Source: Nitrospirota bacterium (GTDB taxonomy: Bacteria; Nitrospirota; Thermodesulfovibrionia; Thermodesulfovibrionales; UBA6898). Taken from it: a stretch of DNA of 64,000 bases. The stretch is taken from the NCBI GenBank assembly GCA_016217675.1, contig JACRHC010000033.1:62001-126000 (forward strand), written 5' to 3'. The position numbers and the translations under genes are program-made. The notes beneath the pieces are model-generated. The model worked only from the letters and a program-made list of their open reading frames with translations, did no database searches and had not been told where the DNA came from. Of the stretch, positions 16,175-25,623 are shown one piece after another (position 1 is the first letter of the stretch; every line of letters begins with the position of its first letter).

Positions 16175-18274
16175 TTATTGCTGCCGGACAGGAGTCTGAG
16201 GAGCCGGAATGTCAACCGAATTACCGGCCGCAGCACCCTTATCACGGTCCCTGCCATGCATCTGGAATTTCCTCAGATCATTATCGACCCCCATCATCCT
16301 TTGGAGATACCCGGAAGAAACCTGCGCAGCCTCAGGCTGATTTCTGATCACATGAGGAGTAAGAAGGATGATGAGCTCCGTCCGTGTCGAATCATCAGTA
16401 GTATTACCGAAGAGATGACCGAAGATCGGTATCTTGCTGAGCAGAGGGATGCCGTCCTTTGACTTTGTGGTATCTTCCCTGATAAGACCGCCAATGATGA
16501 TCGTCTCTCCGTCCTGGGCAACCAGATTCGACATTACCTCTATTTTGTCAATGGTAATGTTCCTTAAACCACCGACATCAACCGTCACTTCACCTATCGA
16601 AGATATCTCCTGAGAAAGCTCAAGCGAAATCAGCCCGCTGTCGTTCACCTGGGGTTTTACCTTCAGTATAATCCCTATATCCTTATACTGGACCGTACTG
16701 GTTATAGATGGGGCTGTTCCCGTCGCCGCTGTGGTTGAGGTCTGTGATGTGGTCAGCGGAACCTGAGATCCCACCTGGATCTTCGCCTCACGATTATCCG
16801 ACACAAGGAGGTGTGGCGCAGCAAGGACTTTGGCCTTCGATTCCTCAGAAAGCGCTGTAAGCACAGCCCTTGTTATGCCTGTCGGATCTTTGGCAACAAA
16901 GGTGAACCCTTTTGCCGAAAGGTTCTTCTCGGCAGTTGCCGGGCTGTTCACATTGATGTCGCCGCTGAGGTTTATGTCATTCCTGAACGGTTTTATGTTC
17001 GTTATGTTGACGTCCGTATTCACAGACCAGGAAAAGCCGAAGCTAAGATTATCTCTCAGCTTCACCTGAACGATAAGGCCCTCGATCATAACCTGTCTCG
17101 GCGCCACATCGATCTTTCTGATTGTCTCGGCAATCAACTCATAATCTTCACGGGTCGCCAGAATTATTATCGAATTCGTAATCTCATCGGGAAATATCTT
17201 GGTGATCTCCGAGACCATGGATCCGACACCGGAAGGGGTTAGTGATGAAGATGCCGCAGGTTGAGCTGCTGACGACTTTGATGCCTGCGGAGAAGACTGT
17301 GGCGTTGTTGAAGGCTGCGCTGATGATGCAGGCTGTGCCGGAGTTGAAGGCTGCGCAGTTCTTGCAGCGGTTGTCGACCTTGCGCCCAGGAATAATTCCT
17401 GCAGAATATATGCGACATCGACTGCCTTGCTGCTCTGAACAGGGTAAACATATACCTTTGGCCGCGCGCCGTCAAATATTCTGTCGAATGTTTCCACCCA
17501 TTTTCTGACATAATCAAGTTGTGCATTTGTTGACGCAACCACAAGAAGCGCGTTCAATCTGTAGATTGGAAGCACCCGAACTTTGCCATCCTTTACAGAA
17601 AGTCCGATAGCGTTTTCAAGGTCTTTCATGGAATCTTTGAGGTTCACATTCTTGAAGGTAAATAACTCCATGGCGACCTTTTCCGGGTCCTTCCCGACCT
17701 GGGAATAAATCAGTTCTCTCGACACATCAGTAATAGGGACTATCCTGTAAAGGCCCTCTTCCTCAACGTACCCGATACCATTGAGCCGCAGTATAATCTC
17801 CATGACAGCAAGAACTTCACTACGGGGAATAGGCGCAACTGTCCTGAAGTTGACCCTCCCGGTAACTTTAGGATCTATAATGTAATTCACCTTAAGGACT
17901 TCTCCAAAGACCGTCTGGGCGACCTCAAAGATATCAGCATCATCAAAAAAGAAGTTGATCGACTCACCTATGGCGCTGATCTGTGGCGCCCTCGGTGTAA
18001 CTATCTCTCCAGACTTACCGGCAGCAGGAACTGACGCATCTCCCTCGGGCTGCTGTTGTGGTGTTGATGATTTTTCAGGCGCTGTGCGAGGTGGCGTGAT
18101 TGACTGCGGCGGTTGCTGCTGTTGCATCCTGATAACCTCTTGCAGCTGTCTTTTCTCATGCTCCAGCATCATACGGCGAGCCTCTTCATCCATACCCTGA
18201 GATGAGACAGAAAAAACAACAAAAAAAACAGAAATGAGGTTTAGTAAAGTAATAAGCGCTATTTTTATTTTCAT
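16175..18274 (-). CDS. Type II/IV-type outer-membrane secretin (GspD-like)
   Basis: 699 residues from the Met at 18274, where AAGGG lies seven bases upstream (another ATG is at 18280). After a signal peptide comes a Gln/Pro-rich stretch, then an N0-like domain (INFFFDDADIFEVAQTVF), N1/N2 repeats (LNGIGYVEEEGLYRIVPI; VYVYPVQSSKAVDVAYIL), and the secretin core near residues 410-660 with VPLTTSQ, LKVKPQVNDSGLI, ETIIIGGLIRE and LLSKIPIFGHLFG, ending ELIILLTPHVI. A Ser/Ala/Gln/Pro linker of about 50 residues interrupts the N-domain region. It should form a multimeric outer-membrane channel. No other type II secretion or pilus gene is visible nearby, so it is isolated here. Confidence 0.92.
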   Translation of the reverse strand: MKIKIALITLLNLISVFFVVFSVSSQGMDEEARRMMLEHEKRQLQEVIRMQQQQPPQSITPPRTAPEKSSTPQQQPEGDASVPAAGKSGEIVTPRAPQISAIGESINFFFDDADIFEVAQTVFGEVLKVNYIIDPKVTGRVNFRTVAPIPRSEVLAVMEIILRLNGIGYVEEEGLYRIVPITDVSRELIYSQVGKDPEKVAMELFTFKNVNLKDSMKDLENAIGLSVKDGKVRVLPIYRLNALLVVASTNAQLDYVRKWVETFDRIFDGARPKVYVYPVQSSKAVDVAYILQELFLGARSTTAARTAQPSTPAQPASSAQPSTTPQSSPQASKSSAAQPAASSSLTPSGVGSMVSEITKIFPDEITNSIIILATREDYELIAETIRKIDVAPRQVMIEGLIVQVKLRDNLSFGFSWSVNTDVNITNIKPFRNDINLSGDINVNSPATAEKNLSAKGFTFVAKDPTGITRAVLTALSEESKAKVLAAPHLLVSDNREAKIQVGSQVPLTTSQTSTTAATGTAPSITSTVQYKDIGIILKVKPQVNDSGLISLELSQEISSIGEVTVDVGGLRNITIDKIEVMSNLVAQDGETIIIGGLIREDTTKSKDGIPLLSKIPIFGHLFGNTTDDSTRTELIILLTPHVIRNQPEAAQVSSGYLQRMMGVDNDLRKFQMHGRDRDKGAAAGNSVDIPAPQTPVRQQ

Positions 18275-18327
18275 CTGCATTCCCTTTATTCAAAACTAAT
18301 GTGAATTAGGATAATTAATTTGTATGG

Positions 18328-18489
18328 TCAAGTCAAGGAAGCGACTTGCAGGAGTTTCATAAAAAAAGAACCCGTGGGGAGCAGAATATGCTTACTGAAA
18401 TACTTAAAAAAATTCCTTGTCCGCAATACTGCCAGATAAGAATTTTTCTTCTTCCAAGGAGCGAACAAACGTTTATATTTTGTTCCCAT
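18328..18489 (-). CDS. Possible 53-residue basic protein or glycosyltransferase fragment
   Basis: An ATG at 18489 with AGGAAG about six bases upstream opens a 53-codon frame ending TGA at 18328, starting 24 bases after the stop of the giant glyco-enzyme gene. The peptide begins MGTKYKRLFAPWKKKNSYL, is strongly basic, and contains KHILLPTGSFFMKLL. That segment resembles RDRLLPSGTRRRLFVKLL near residue 345 of the giant protein, a motif found after coiled coils in large glycosyltransferases. It could be a small protein or the remnant of another such gene. Low confidence. Confidence 0.35.
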   Translation of the reverse strand: MGTKYKRLFAPWKKKNSYLAVLRTRNFFKYFSKHILLPTGSFFMKLLQVASLT

Positions 18490-18513
18490 TAATTCTTCCT
18501 GACGCAGCGGTAT

Positions 18514-21500
18514 TTATTTTTTTGCAATAATTACATTTTGATCAAAGCTTTTATGCTCGTCATCACACATATAATCGACAAGAGAATAATGTTGCTTCCA
18601 ATGTTCAAGTGCATATTCCCTTGGTATGGCTGTTTCCCCATAAAAAGACGTGGACAAAACTCCGCCGCCGCCGGTTGGGCTGTGACAAAAACTACCGTTG
18701 TCATAATCCGATAAACAATCATTGATATTCTGAAAAGAGGCAACCGCTCCGTGCTGAAATTCCTTAACGTCCTTTCTATTCCTCAAGGTATCGCATTCTA
18801 TGAGAAAATGTCGCGGCCGCGTCGTTGCAATAACAATACCTCCAGGCTTCAGGATACGTTTAAATTCCATCAGCCACGCCATATGCGCCTCTTCGGAAAG
18901 GTGAGAGAATACAGAATATAAATATATGGCATCGAAATAATCATCAGGCAAAGTAGTTGGAGGCATTACATCAATAGATTCGAAGTTACATTTCAGGTTG
19001 GAATTATTACAGATGGCAACAGCCTCCTCATAGCAATCAATCCCCCAAAGTCCTCCCGGTTCAATATCCTTCAGAAAAAACCTGATAATTCTGCCCCACC
19101 CGCACCCAAAATCCAATATTCTGTTACAGGATCGAATATCTTGGTAGTGCCTGCCAATTATCTCCTTAAAAAGGCTGAAGGCAAGAAAGGCCTGGTGTAA
19201 TGTTTCATAGCCACTCCGTCCCGTCCAATTAATCTGAATCTGCTCATCCGGCATTGTGGGCAGCAAAGATAGTAAGGCATCACTGGAAATGTGTGCATGA
19301 CCTTCTGTCAGAAGCCAAAAATAGAATTCGTCGGAAACATTCTCAAGCAACTTTTTAATTGATATAGTCGATGAATCCTTCACCATGGTCAACGAATCCT
19401 CAATCTCACGGAGAAGCACTATATTTTCTTCTTGGCGCTTCCTGCAATTCCATATCTTGTATATTGAGTCCTCTTCGCAGTCCCCTACTCCTAAGGTACC
19501 ATTCGCATTACGGAGGATCTTTTCTCTCATCTCAACCAACGGATAATATTTCTGCAGTTCTTCAAAGGGCCTGCCGGGGAAAAAGTCGTTCCATTGCTTC
19601 TGCAGGTAACTCTCCCATTTATGGCAAAAATGCTCATTAAGCGCATAATGTTCAAATATGAAGTCCTGAACCAGCAAGAATTCATGGAAGAAATTTTCCA
19701 TTTTCTTTTCCGTCACGGTCCTGCCAATAACGCTTTCCGCATGCCTTCTGTGATAATTGAGTTTGGCGGCATCATAATATATCTTTCCGCCCATTATGGT
19801 GTTGACCACAAAATACCAATCTCCGGCAATCCTCATGCCCTGGAGCATCTCCCTGAACTTTTCATCTATTAGAGGTTTCCTGAAGAGAACTGCGCTTATA
19901 TTTAAAATGGTATCCTTAACTCCGAGGCATTCATTGATCTCCGCTGTTGCATCAACCAGATAGTTTTTTTTCCATTTGGTTTGAGAGAGCGATGTCAGGT
20001 ACTCTCCACTCTCATAATCTCCGGTAATCTTGTCATTCTCATCTATTACGTGTGAATTTGCGTATGCCAGTTTCACCTCCGGATTATCAAAAGCAGGGAG
20101 CAGGGTCTCCAAAAAACCGGGATCACATATATCATCCGATTCGGCTATCCAGATAATGTCAGCCTTCGCAAGGTCCATCCCCTTGAGCCACTGCCTGAAG
20201 GGGGATTCTGAGTTTTTCGCATTTCTCTCAATCATGACGCCGGCATGATCAGCGTATTTTTCAATTACCTCCATGCTGTTATCCTCTGAGGCGTCATCCA
20301 GAATAATTACTTCGAAGTCCGCGAAGGTCTGGTTGAAAACGCTCTCGAGCCGCCTCACCAGATAGCGGGCATGGTTAAAGTTTGGGATGATTACCGATAC
20401 AGCCGGTTTTCTTCGCGCCACCATGCGGCAGACGGAGAGGATATGCGGGTTCGTATGCTCTGTGGTAAAATGCGAGAGCACCTTCGTTCTGGCTCCGTCA
20501 CCCAGTTTCCTTCTGAGGCCTTCGTTATTCTTTAACATTGCAACCTTTTCGGCCATGGCCGAAGCATCCTCATAGGGGACAATAAACCCGGCGTCTTCGC
20601 CGATAAACTCCGGCATTCCGCCAGCGTCTGCAAAACATATTACTGGCAGTCCGCATTCGGCAGCCTCCAGACCAACCAGCCCCAGCGGCTCTTCCCTTGA
20701 AGTCAGAAGAAAAATATCGCCTGCCTGCAGATACTCCCTCGGATTATTTTTGAACCCAAGAAAGGTAATATGGTTATGCAGATCATCTCTCTTCAATGAA
20801 GCAAGATAATCACCCCAGACACCGAATGCGTCATCCCGCTCCTTCCTGTCAAACTCGCCTATCCAGTAAAAATGAAAGTCCTCGTGGCCTTGTCCCTTGA
20901 GGATTCGGGCTGCACGAATAAACAGATCGGCACCTTTGCGGAAGGGCATGCCGACGCCGCAGCCAAATACAAGACAACGATCTTTTTTTAAGCCAAGCCT
21001 CTTTCTTAGCGCCTGTTTCTCCCTGTCATCCAGTATCTTAAGGGAACATTCAGGCATGATGCTTGAATACACTGTGCTGATTTTCGACCGGGCCACTCCG
21101 TGTTTTTCGGCAAGACTTTCTCTGACAGCCCCGGAAACAGCGATAAAATAAGAAGAGCCTTCCACTACCTCGTCTATCCACGAGGACGCATATCTCTGTA
21201 TGCTCATCTCCATTTCATGGAAGTGCATAAGCAGAGGAGCTTCCAGCAATTTCAACAGGCGATATTCCCTGCCCGAGGCCACAGAATTGCAATAGACCAA
21301 ATCCGGGGAACCATTGCAGAAATCCTTAAGTGTTCCTGACAGTTTGTCATCAGCCAGTCCCTTGCTTCTCAGTTCGCTCAGGACAAGCGTCTCCCCCAAT
21401 TCCCTGAAGCGGGGCAATAATTCTCCACCCTCTATGCAGAGTATTTTCAGATCGACAAAGGTATGCCTTTTAAACCAGGAAATTATGTTCAGGATTACAG

Positions 21501-23988
21501 ATTGCGCACCTGCCCGGCACGCGTCATGGGACACAAATAATATCTTCCAGGAGTCCGGCCTCTGTTCTGCAGCACAACAGGAAGGCGCAAGGGCTTCAGC
21601 CGTCGCCTGCAGGTATGCATAGCCATATCTCCGGTCCGGCTCCAGATAAGCGCTTTCGGCCCATTCATTCCAGGCATTGATAAAGATCAGTCGCTCCTGG
21701 GGCTCAAAATTCCGTATCGTGTAATCACAAAGCCCCCTAAGCCATCTCTTGTACGCCTTCGGGGTTGAATTAACAAGCACCGTGCCCCTTCCCGGCCTCC
21801 GGGCTTCATTGTCCCAGCCCGGACATACTCCCCTGAATTTCTTGTAATGGGGTCTAATCTGATGCATGCTGTAATTGATAGCATCTTCATAATCAAGGGG
21901 CACTCCCTTATAGTCCAGGTTTATTATATTCAACCGATCCGAGATATCGCTTAAGGGGAATGTATTGGGAGGGAATTCAATCGCAGCATCGAAACCGATG
22001 GTTTCCGGCTCCACGTGCTCAAAAGAATGTGTCAGGGCCAGAAATATTTCCCCGATTCCGTTATCCCGGCACCACTCCCTCCACCTGCGGGCAGTGGCCA
22101 GCGGATCAGGGAACAGGGAGGGCCTGTATATTATCAGGAGGGGCTTTGAATCAATCCTGATATACTGCTTTTTTCTGAGATATCCGGAGACATACTCTAT
22201 AAAGTGGATATCGTCCTCAGGAGAATGCTTTTGAGCAATCAGAATTTCGTTGCTCTCCCCGTCCCATCTCCTGGTCCAGTTTTCATTTGCCCAATTTATG
22301 CAAAACGGAAATTCATAATTTTCGGCAAACTGTCTTATTGGCCCCTCAAGCAACGTCTTTCCGTTAAACCAGTAGAAATGGAAACAAAAGCCAGAGACGC
22401 CGTATTGCAGTGCCAACTCTATCTGCCGTGCCTGCACCTCCTTTATCCGTAAATCATAAAATCCGAGTTCTCCCGGAAGATGAGGCTGATAATGTCCGAT
22501 AAATTGCGGGATGGCACGTGAGACGTTGTACCATTCAGTAAAGCCCTTGCCCCACCATTCGTCATTTTCAGGTATCGGATGAAACTGAGGCAGATAGAAG
22601 GCAATTAACCTGATGTCTGTCTCAGGCAACTTGGGGCTGGCAATAGGAACATATTCTTCCCCTTTTTTGACGTTCATATCGAATAAATATCTGAAATAAT
22701 CCGTCCCAACTGCTCCGGAAGCATGCCTGGGAGCCATATCCGACGCAGCTCCGTCACGCAGCGCAGATTCATCAGAGAGTTTCTGCTCCACTTTTCTTTC
22801 TATGGTCAAAGGGTCAGTATTCCCAAGGTGATAAATGAATTTTTTGAAGTTCGTCTTATTGATTCTCCTGAACAGATCTTTTGGGTTAAGAGTTGCCCTC
22901 AGAAGCAACTTCACAAAAAGTCTCCTCCTGGTGCCTGAGGGCAGGAGACGGTCTCTTATACGAAAGTGTTTGGTCAAAAGCCTCCACCCGCGGCCTGAGT
23001 GTATCTCGCTGATGTATGCCTCTCTCTCGCGCAGTGTTCCATTCAGACTCGCAATCTCAAAACCCCTTTCCTGCAAGGTATGAGACAGTCTATCAATATC
23101 CTGCACTTTGTCCTGCAGAGCGCGCTGCAGCCCCTCAATCGTTTTATTTATCTTTTCCTCAAAATCGATCATGGAAATTCCGACTTCCCCGAAATAGGTC
23201 TTTAATATATATCTCATATTGACAAAAGCAGACACATACTGGTGTATCCGGGCTGCGGTGATCTTGCCAAAATGTTTATTCAATACCTTCAAATAAGACC
23301 GTTTCATAAAATCACTGTCATTGTTTTTCTGGGAAATTTGCAGGACACTGTCCCATTGATTATAGTTGGCCGATATTTTCCTGATATGCTGAAAAGGGTA
23401 TTTACTGCCGGCCCTCAGCAACAGATCCCAGTCCTCATACAGATCAAAATTCTCGTCAAAACCACCGACTTGAGTCAGAACCTCCCTGCGAAACATAAGG
23501 CACATCAAAGGGATGTAATTCTCAAAAATCAGTTTGTCATAGTTGAAATCCTCAGAAAATACAAGTTCACTTTTATATTCTCTAAGTTGACCGCCCTGAG
23601 GATCATAGTCCTTATAGACCATCATTGAATCTGAGTAACCGACACTCAGCTCAGATTTATTCAAAAAATCAGCAAGCAATCCAACATGCTCCGGATACAG
23701 TTCATCATCGTCGTCGAGAAAACCTGCGTATGCCCCCGTCGAGTTCTCAATGCCAACGTTCCCTGCGTGAGCCCGCCCGCTGTTTTTTTCAAGTCTTATA
23801 TACTTCAAGACAATTTTGTCGAGGATATCATTGATCTCTGTCATGTCAAGGTCGCACCCGCCGTCATTGACAAGAACAACTTCAATGGGCCTATAGGTTT
23901 GCTCAGCGATGCTCTGCAGGGCTCGTTTGAGGAGGACAGGACGGTCTTTTGTCCTTACGATTATCGAAACCAGGGGATTTTCACTCAT
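18514..23988 (-). CDS. Giant multidomain glycan enzyme: GT2, WbsX/GH99-like, GT4, GT2, methyltransferase
   Basis: A single 1824-residue frame with at least five catalytic-type domains. Residues 1-240: GT2 (VSIIVRTKDRP, VLVNDGG, FLDDDDELYPE). About 275-325: coiled coil, then the basic LLPSGTRRR segment. About 455-790: WbsX/GH99-like domain (LIAFYLPQFHPIPEND, WWGKGFTEWYNV, NWANENWTRRWDG, NAWNEWAE). About 812-1180: GT4 (VSHDACRAGAQSV, KGADLFIRAARIL, LLTSREEPLGLVGLEAA). About 1195-1430: second GT2 (VSVIIPNFNHARYL, IAESDDICDP). About 1600-1780: SAM methyltransferase (ILDFGCGWGRIIRFF, FDAIYLYSVFSHL, ILKPGGIV). No signal peptide or membrane helix, so cytoplasmic. It likely builds and caps a repeat unit or chain in O-antigen or exopolysaccharide synthesis, next to the WbaP-type initiating enzyme. 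Confidence 0.92.
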   Translation of the reverse strand: MSENPLVSIIVRTKDRPVLLKRALQSIAEQTYRPIEVVLVNDGGCDLDMTEINDILDKIVLKYIRLEKNSGRAHAGNVGIENSTGAYAGFLDDDDELYPEHVGLLADFLNKSELSVGYSDSMMVYKDYDPQGGQLREYKSELVFSEDFNYDKLIFENYIPLMCLMFRREVLTQVGGFDENFDLYEDWDLLLRAGSKYPFQHIRKISANYNQWDSVLQISQKNNDSDFMKRSYLKVLNKHFGKITAARIHQYVSAFVNMRYILKTYFGEVGISMIDFEEKINKTIEGLQRALQDKVQDIDRLSHTLQERGFEIASLNGTLREREAYISEIHSGRGWRLLTKHFRIRDRLLPSGTRRRLFVKLLLRATLNPKDLFRRINKTNFKKFIYHLGNTDPLTIERKVEQKLSDESALRDGAASDMAPRHASGAVGTDYFRYLFDMNVKKGEEYVPIASPKLPETDIRLIAFYLPQFHPIPENDEWWGKGFTEWYNVSRAIPQFIGHYQPHLPGELGFYDLRIKEVQARQIELALQYGVSGFCFHFYWFNGKTLLEGPIRQFAENYEFPFCINWANENWTRRWDGESNEILIAQKHSPEDDIHFIEYVSGYLRKKQYIRIDSKPLLIIYRPSLFPDPLATARRWREWCRDNGIGEIFLALTHSFEHVEPETIGFDAAIEFPPNTFPLSDISDRLNIINLDYKGVPLDYEDAINYSMHQIRPHYKKFRGVCPGWDNEARRPGRGTVLVNSTPKAYKRWLRGLCDYTIRNFEPQERLIFINAWNEWAESAYLEPDRRYGYAYLQATAEALAPSCCAAEQRPDSWKILFVSHDACRAGAQSVILNIISWFKRHTFVDLKILCIEGGELLPRFRELGETLVLSELRSKGLADDKLSGTLKDFCNGSPDLVYCNSVASGREYRLLKLLEAPLLMHFHEMEMSIQRYASSWIDEVVEGSSYFIAVSGAVRESLAEKHGVARSKISTVYSSIMPECSLKILDDREKQALRKRLGLKKDRCLVFGCGVGMPFRKGADLFIRAARILKGQGHEDFHFYWIGEFDRKERDDAFGVWGDYLASLKRDDLHNHITFLGFKNNPREYLQAGDIFLLTSREEPLGLVGLEAAECGLPVICFADAGGMPEFIGEDAGFIVPYEDASAMAEKVAMLKNNEGLRRKLGDGARTKVLSHFTTEHTNPHILSVCRMVARRKPAVSVIIPNFNHARYLVRRLESVFNQTFADFEVIILDDASEDNSMEVIEKYADHAGVMIERNAKNSESPFRQWLKGMDLAKADIIWIAESDDICDPGFLETLLPAFDNPEVKLAYANSHVIDENDKITGDYESGEYLTSLSQTKWKKNYLVDATAEINECLGVKDTILNISAVLFRKPLIDEKFREMLQGMRIAGDWYFVVNTIMGGKIYYDAAKLNYHRRHAESVIGRTVTEKKMENFFHEFLLVQDFIFEHYALNEHFCHKWESYLQKQWNDFFPGRPFEELQKYYPLVEMREKILRNANGTLGVGDCEEDSIYKIWNCRKRQEENIVLLREIEDSLTMVKDSSTISIKKLLENVSDEFYFWLLTEGHAHISSDALLSLLPTMPDEQIQINWTGRSGYETLHQAFLAFSLFKEIIGRHYQDIRSCNRILDFGCGWGRIIRFFLKDIEPGGLWGIDCYEEAVAICNNSNLKCNFESIDVMPPTTLPDDYFDAIYLYSVFSHLSEEAHMAWLMEFKRILKPGGIVIATTRPRHFLIECDTLRNRKDVKEFQHGAVASFQNINDCLSDYDNGSFCHSPTGGGGVLSTSFYGETAIPREYALEHWKQHYSLVDYMCDDEHKSFDQNVIIAKK

Positions 23989-24031
23989 TTTGTTTAATTA
24001 TACAACACATGATACCAAAAAACATTCTCTG

Positions 24032-25480
24032 TCAATACGCTCCCTGACGCGTTAATACAATCCTCACGGTTTTAAGAAGGATAATCACATCAAGCCACAA
24101 ATTCCAGTTTCTCACATACCACAAATCAAGCATAATTCTGAACTCATGACCCGAATTGCTTCTGCCGTTCACCTGCCATAAACCTGTGATACCGGGAGCG
24201 ACATTGTGGATACTGTCACTTATGGATTCAATAAATTCCCATTCACTGGGGAGATACGGCCTTGGCCCCACGAGGCTCATCTCACCTTTGAGGACGTTAA
24301 ATATCTGGGGCAGTTCATCCAGGGATGTCTTTCTCAGGAATTTCCCGATGCGGGTAATTCTCGGATCATCCTTAAGCTTCCAGAAGGTCGTCCACTCTTT
24401 TTTTCTCGCGGGATCATTTTCCAAAAGAACTTTCAGCCTCTCTTCAGCATCAGCATACATGGTCCGGAACTTATAGCATCTGAACTTTCTGCCATTTTTC
24501 CCGATGCGTTCCTGAAAAAAAACAGCCGGCCCTATTGAATCAAGCCTTATAAGAGCAATCAATACAAGCATGGGGAAAAAGAGCAGCGGCAAAAGTAATG
24601 CACTGATAACCATATCAAAACATTTCTTCAATAAAATATTGACCGGTCGGTAAAGATTACTATTCATCTCGAAGGCAAAGGCCTCTTCATAGAAAAAATG
24701 CCGCAGGTTCGTCCCTAACACCGCAATGCCGAATATATCAGGGACAAAAAGGATATTCTTGACCTTATGCTGCAGTTTATTTATCAAGGTCTGAAGTTTT
24801 TCTTTACCCACCCCCGGCATTGCAATAAATACATCTTCAATATTGCATTGGTTTATGTAGTTCAGAGCCTTGTCCACTCCTCTATGAATTTTTATACCTT
24901 CTATCCGCTTGCCGCATTTTTCAGGGTCATCGTCCAGAAAGCCGATAATGTTATAGCCATAATTAGGCTCTCTCATCAAAGCTTTCAGCATCAGCCTGCC
25001 TGTTTTGCCGGCACCCAGAATAAGAACTCTCCTTTTTAAGAAACCAAACCGTCTCAGTGTCTTTTTGAATTTCATCCTTATCAGGGGCAGCAACACAATC
25101 GCTATTATTCCCATAAGGATTACAACGGTGCGTGATATTTCATCGCCTATTTTCCCTGCTGAGGCAATCGTAAAAATCCCTATTGTTGAAAGGAATGAAA
25201 CCCTCCATAAAATCCTTACCTCATCCCAGTATGAAAATATCCTGGTATAAAGCCCCTCATAGCACAGAAAGAAAATCCATATCAGGCATACCAGAACTAT
25301 ATACATTGGATTATCAAATGGATGATCAACAGGGAAACCGGTATAGATTAAAGGCAAAATATCCGTCCGGATAACTCTTGACAGGAGAAATAATAGCAGG
25401 ATAGAAATCAGATCCAGGGAAAATATCAATAAAATCTCTGCCTGTGACCTAAACCAATTATAATGCTCTCTATGTTTCAT
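24032..25480 (-). CDS. WbaP-type polyprenyl glycosylphosphotransferase
   Basis: 482 residues from ATG at 25480; the frame runs back to a TTG at 25543, and GTG at 25492 (GAGG ten bases upstream) is another possible start. It transfers a sugar-1-phosphate from a nucleotide sugar to undecaprenyl phosphate, starting a polysaccharide repeat. Four to five N-terminal helices are followed by a Rossmann-like CoA-binding-fold domain (VLILGAGKTGRLML, IIGFLDDDPEKCG), a further helix (ISALLLPLLFFPMLVLIA), and the C-terminal catalytic domain with FFQERIGKNGRKF, CYKFRTMY, RKTSLDELPQIFNVL and MSLVGPRPYLP, the hallmark of the family. It sits 43 bases upstream of the giant glycan enzyme on the same strand. Confidence 0.93.
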   Translation of the reverse strand: MKHREHYNWFRSQAEILLIFSLDLISILLLFLLSRVIRTDILPLIYTGFPVDHPFDNPMYIVLVCLIWIFFLCYEGLYTRIFSYWDEVRILWRVSFLSTIGIFTIASAGKIGDEISRTVVILMGIIAIVLLPLIRMKFKKTLRRFGFLKRRVLILGAGKTGRLMLKALMREPNYGYNIIGFLDDDPEKCGKRIEGIKIHRGVDKALNYINQCNIEDVFIAMPGVGKEKLQTLINKLQHKVKNILFVPDIFGIAVLGTNLRHFFYEEAFAFEMNSNLYRPVNILLKKCFDMVISALLLPLLFFPMLVLIALIRLDSIGPAVFFQERIGKNGRKFRCYKFRTMYADAEERLKVLLENDPARKKEWTTFWKLKDDPRITRIGKFLRKTSLDELPQIFNVLKGEMSLVGPRPYLPSEWEFIESISDSIHNVAPGITGLWQVNGRSNSGHEFRIMLDLWYVRNWNLWLDVIILLKTVRIVLTRQGAY

Positions 25481-25573
25481 TTTGTTTATCACTCGCAGGA
25501 CGACCTCGAACCGTATAGGAGACGTTATCGCAGACAAAACCAAAAGAAGGGCACAGGGTTAGAATGTTTTAAT

Positions 25574-25606
25574 AAAAAAAGGGGCAGGTATTGAAAACCC
25601 TGCCCC
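25574..25606 (-). terminator. Intrinsic terminator of the choice-of-anchor D gene
   Basis: GGGGCAGG (25581-25588) pairs with CCTGCCCC (25599-25606) around a ten-base loop; on the minus strand the stem is followed by TTTTTTT and ATT. It starts 18 bases after the stop of the gene at 25624. Confidence 0.85.
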
Positions 25607-25623
25607 TACTTTGTGCAGTCTTC

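Noticed and set aside
17240-17400. Repetitive-looking DNA in the secretin gene, possibly a repeat array
   Set aside because: It encodes the Ser/Ala/Gln/Pro linker; units are irregular and in frame, so it is low-complexity coding sequence and not a CRISPR or tandem array.
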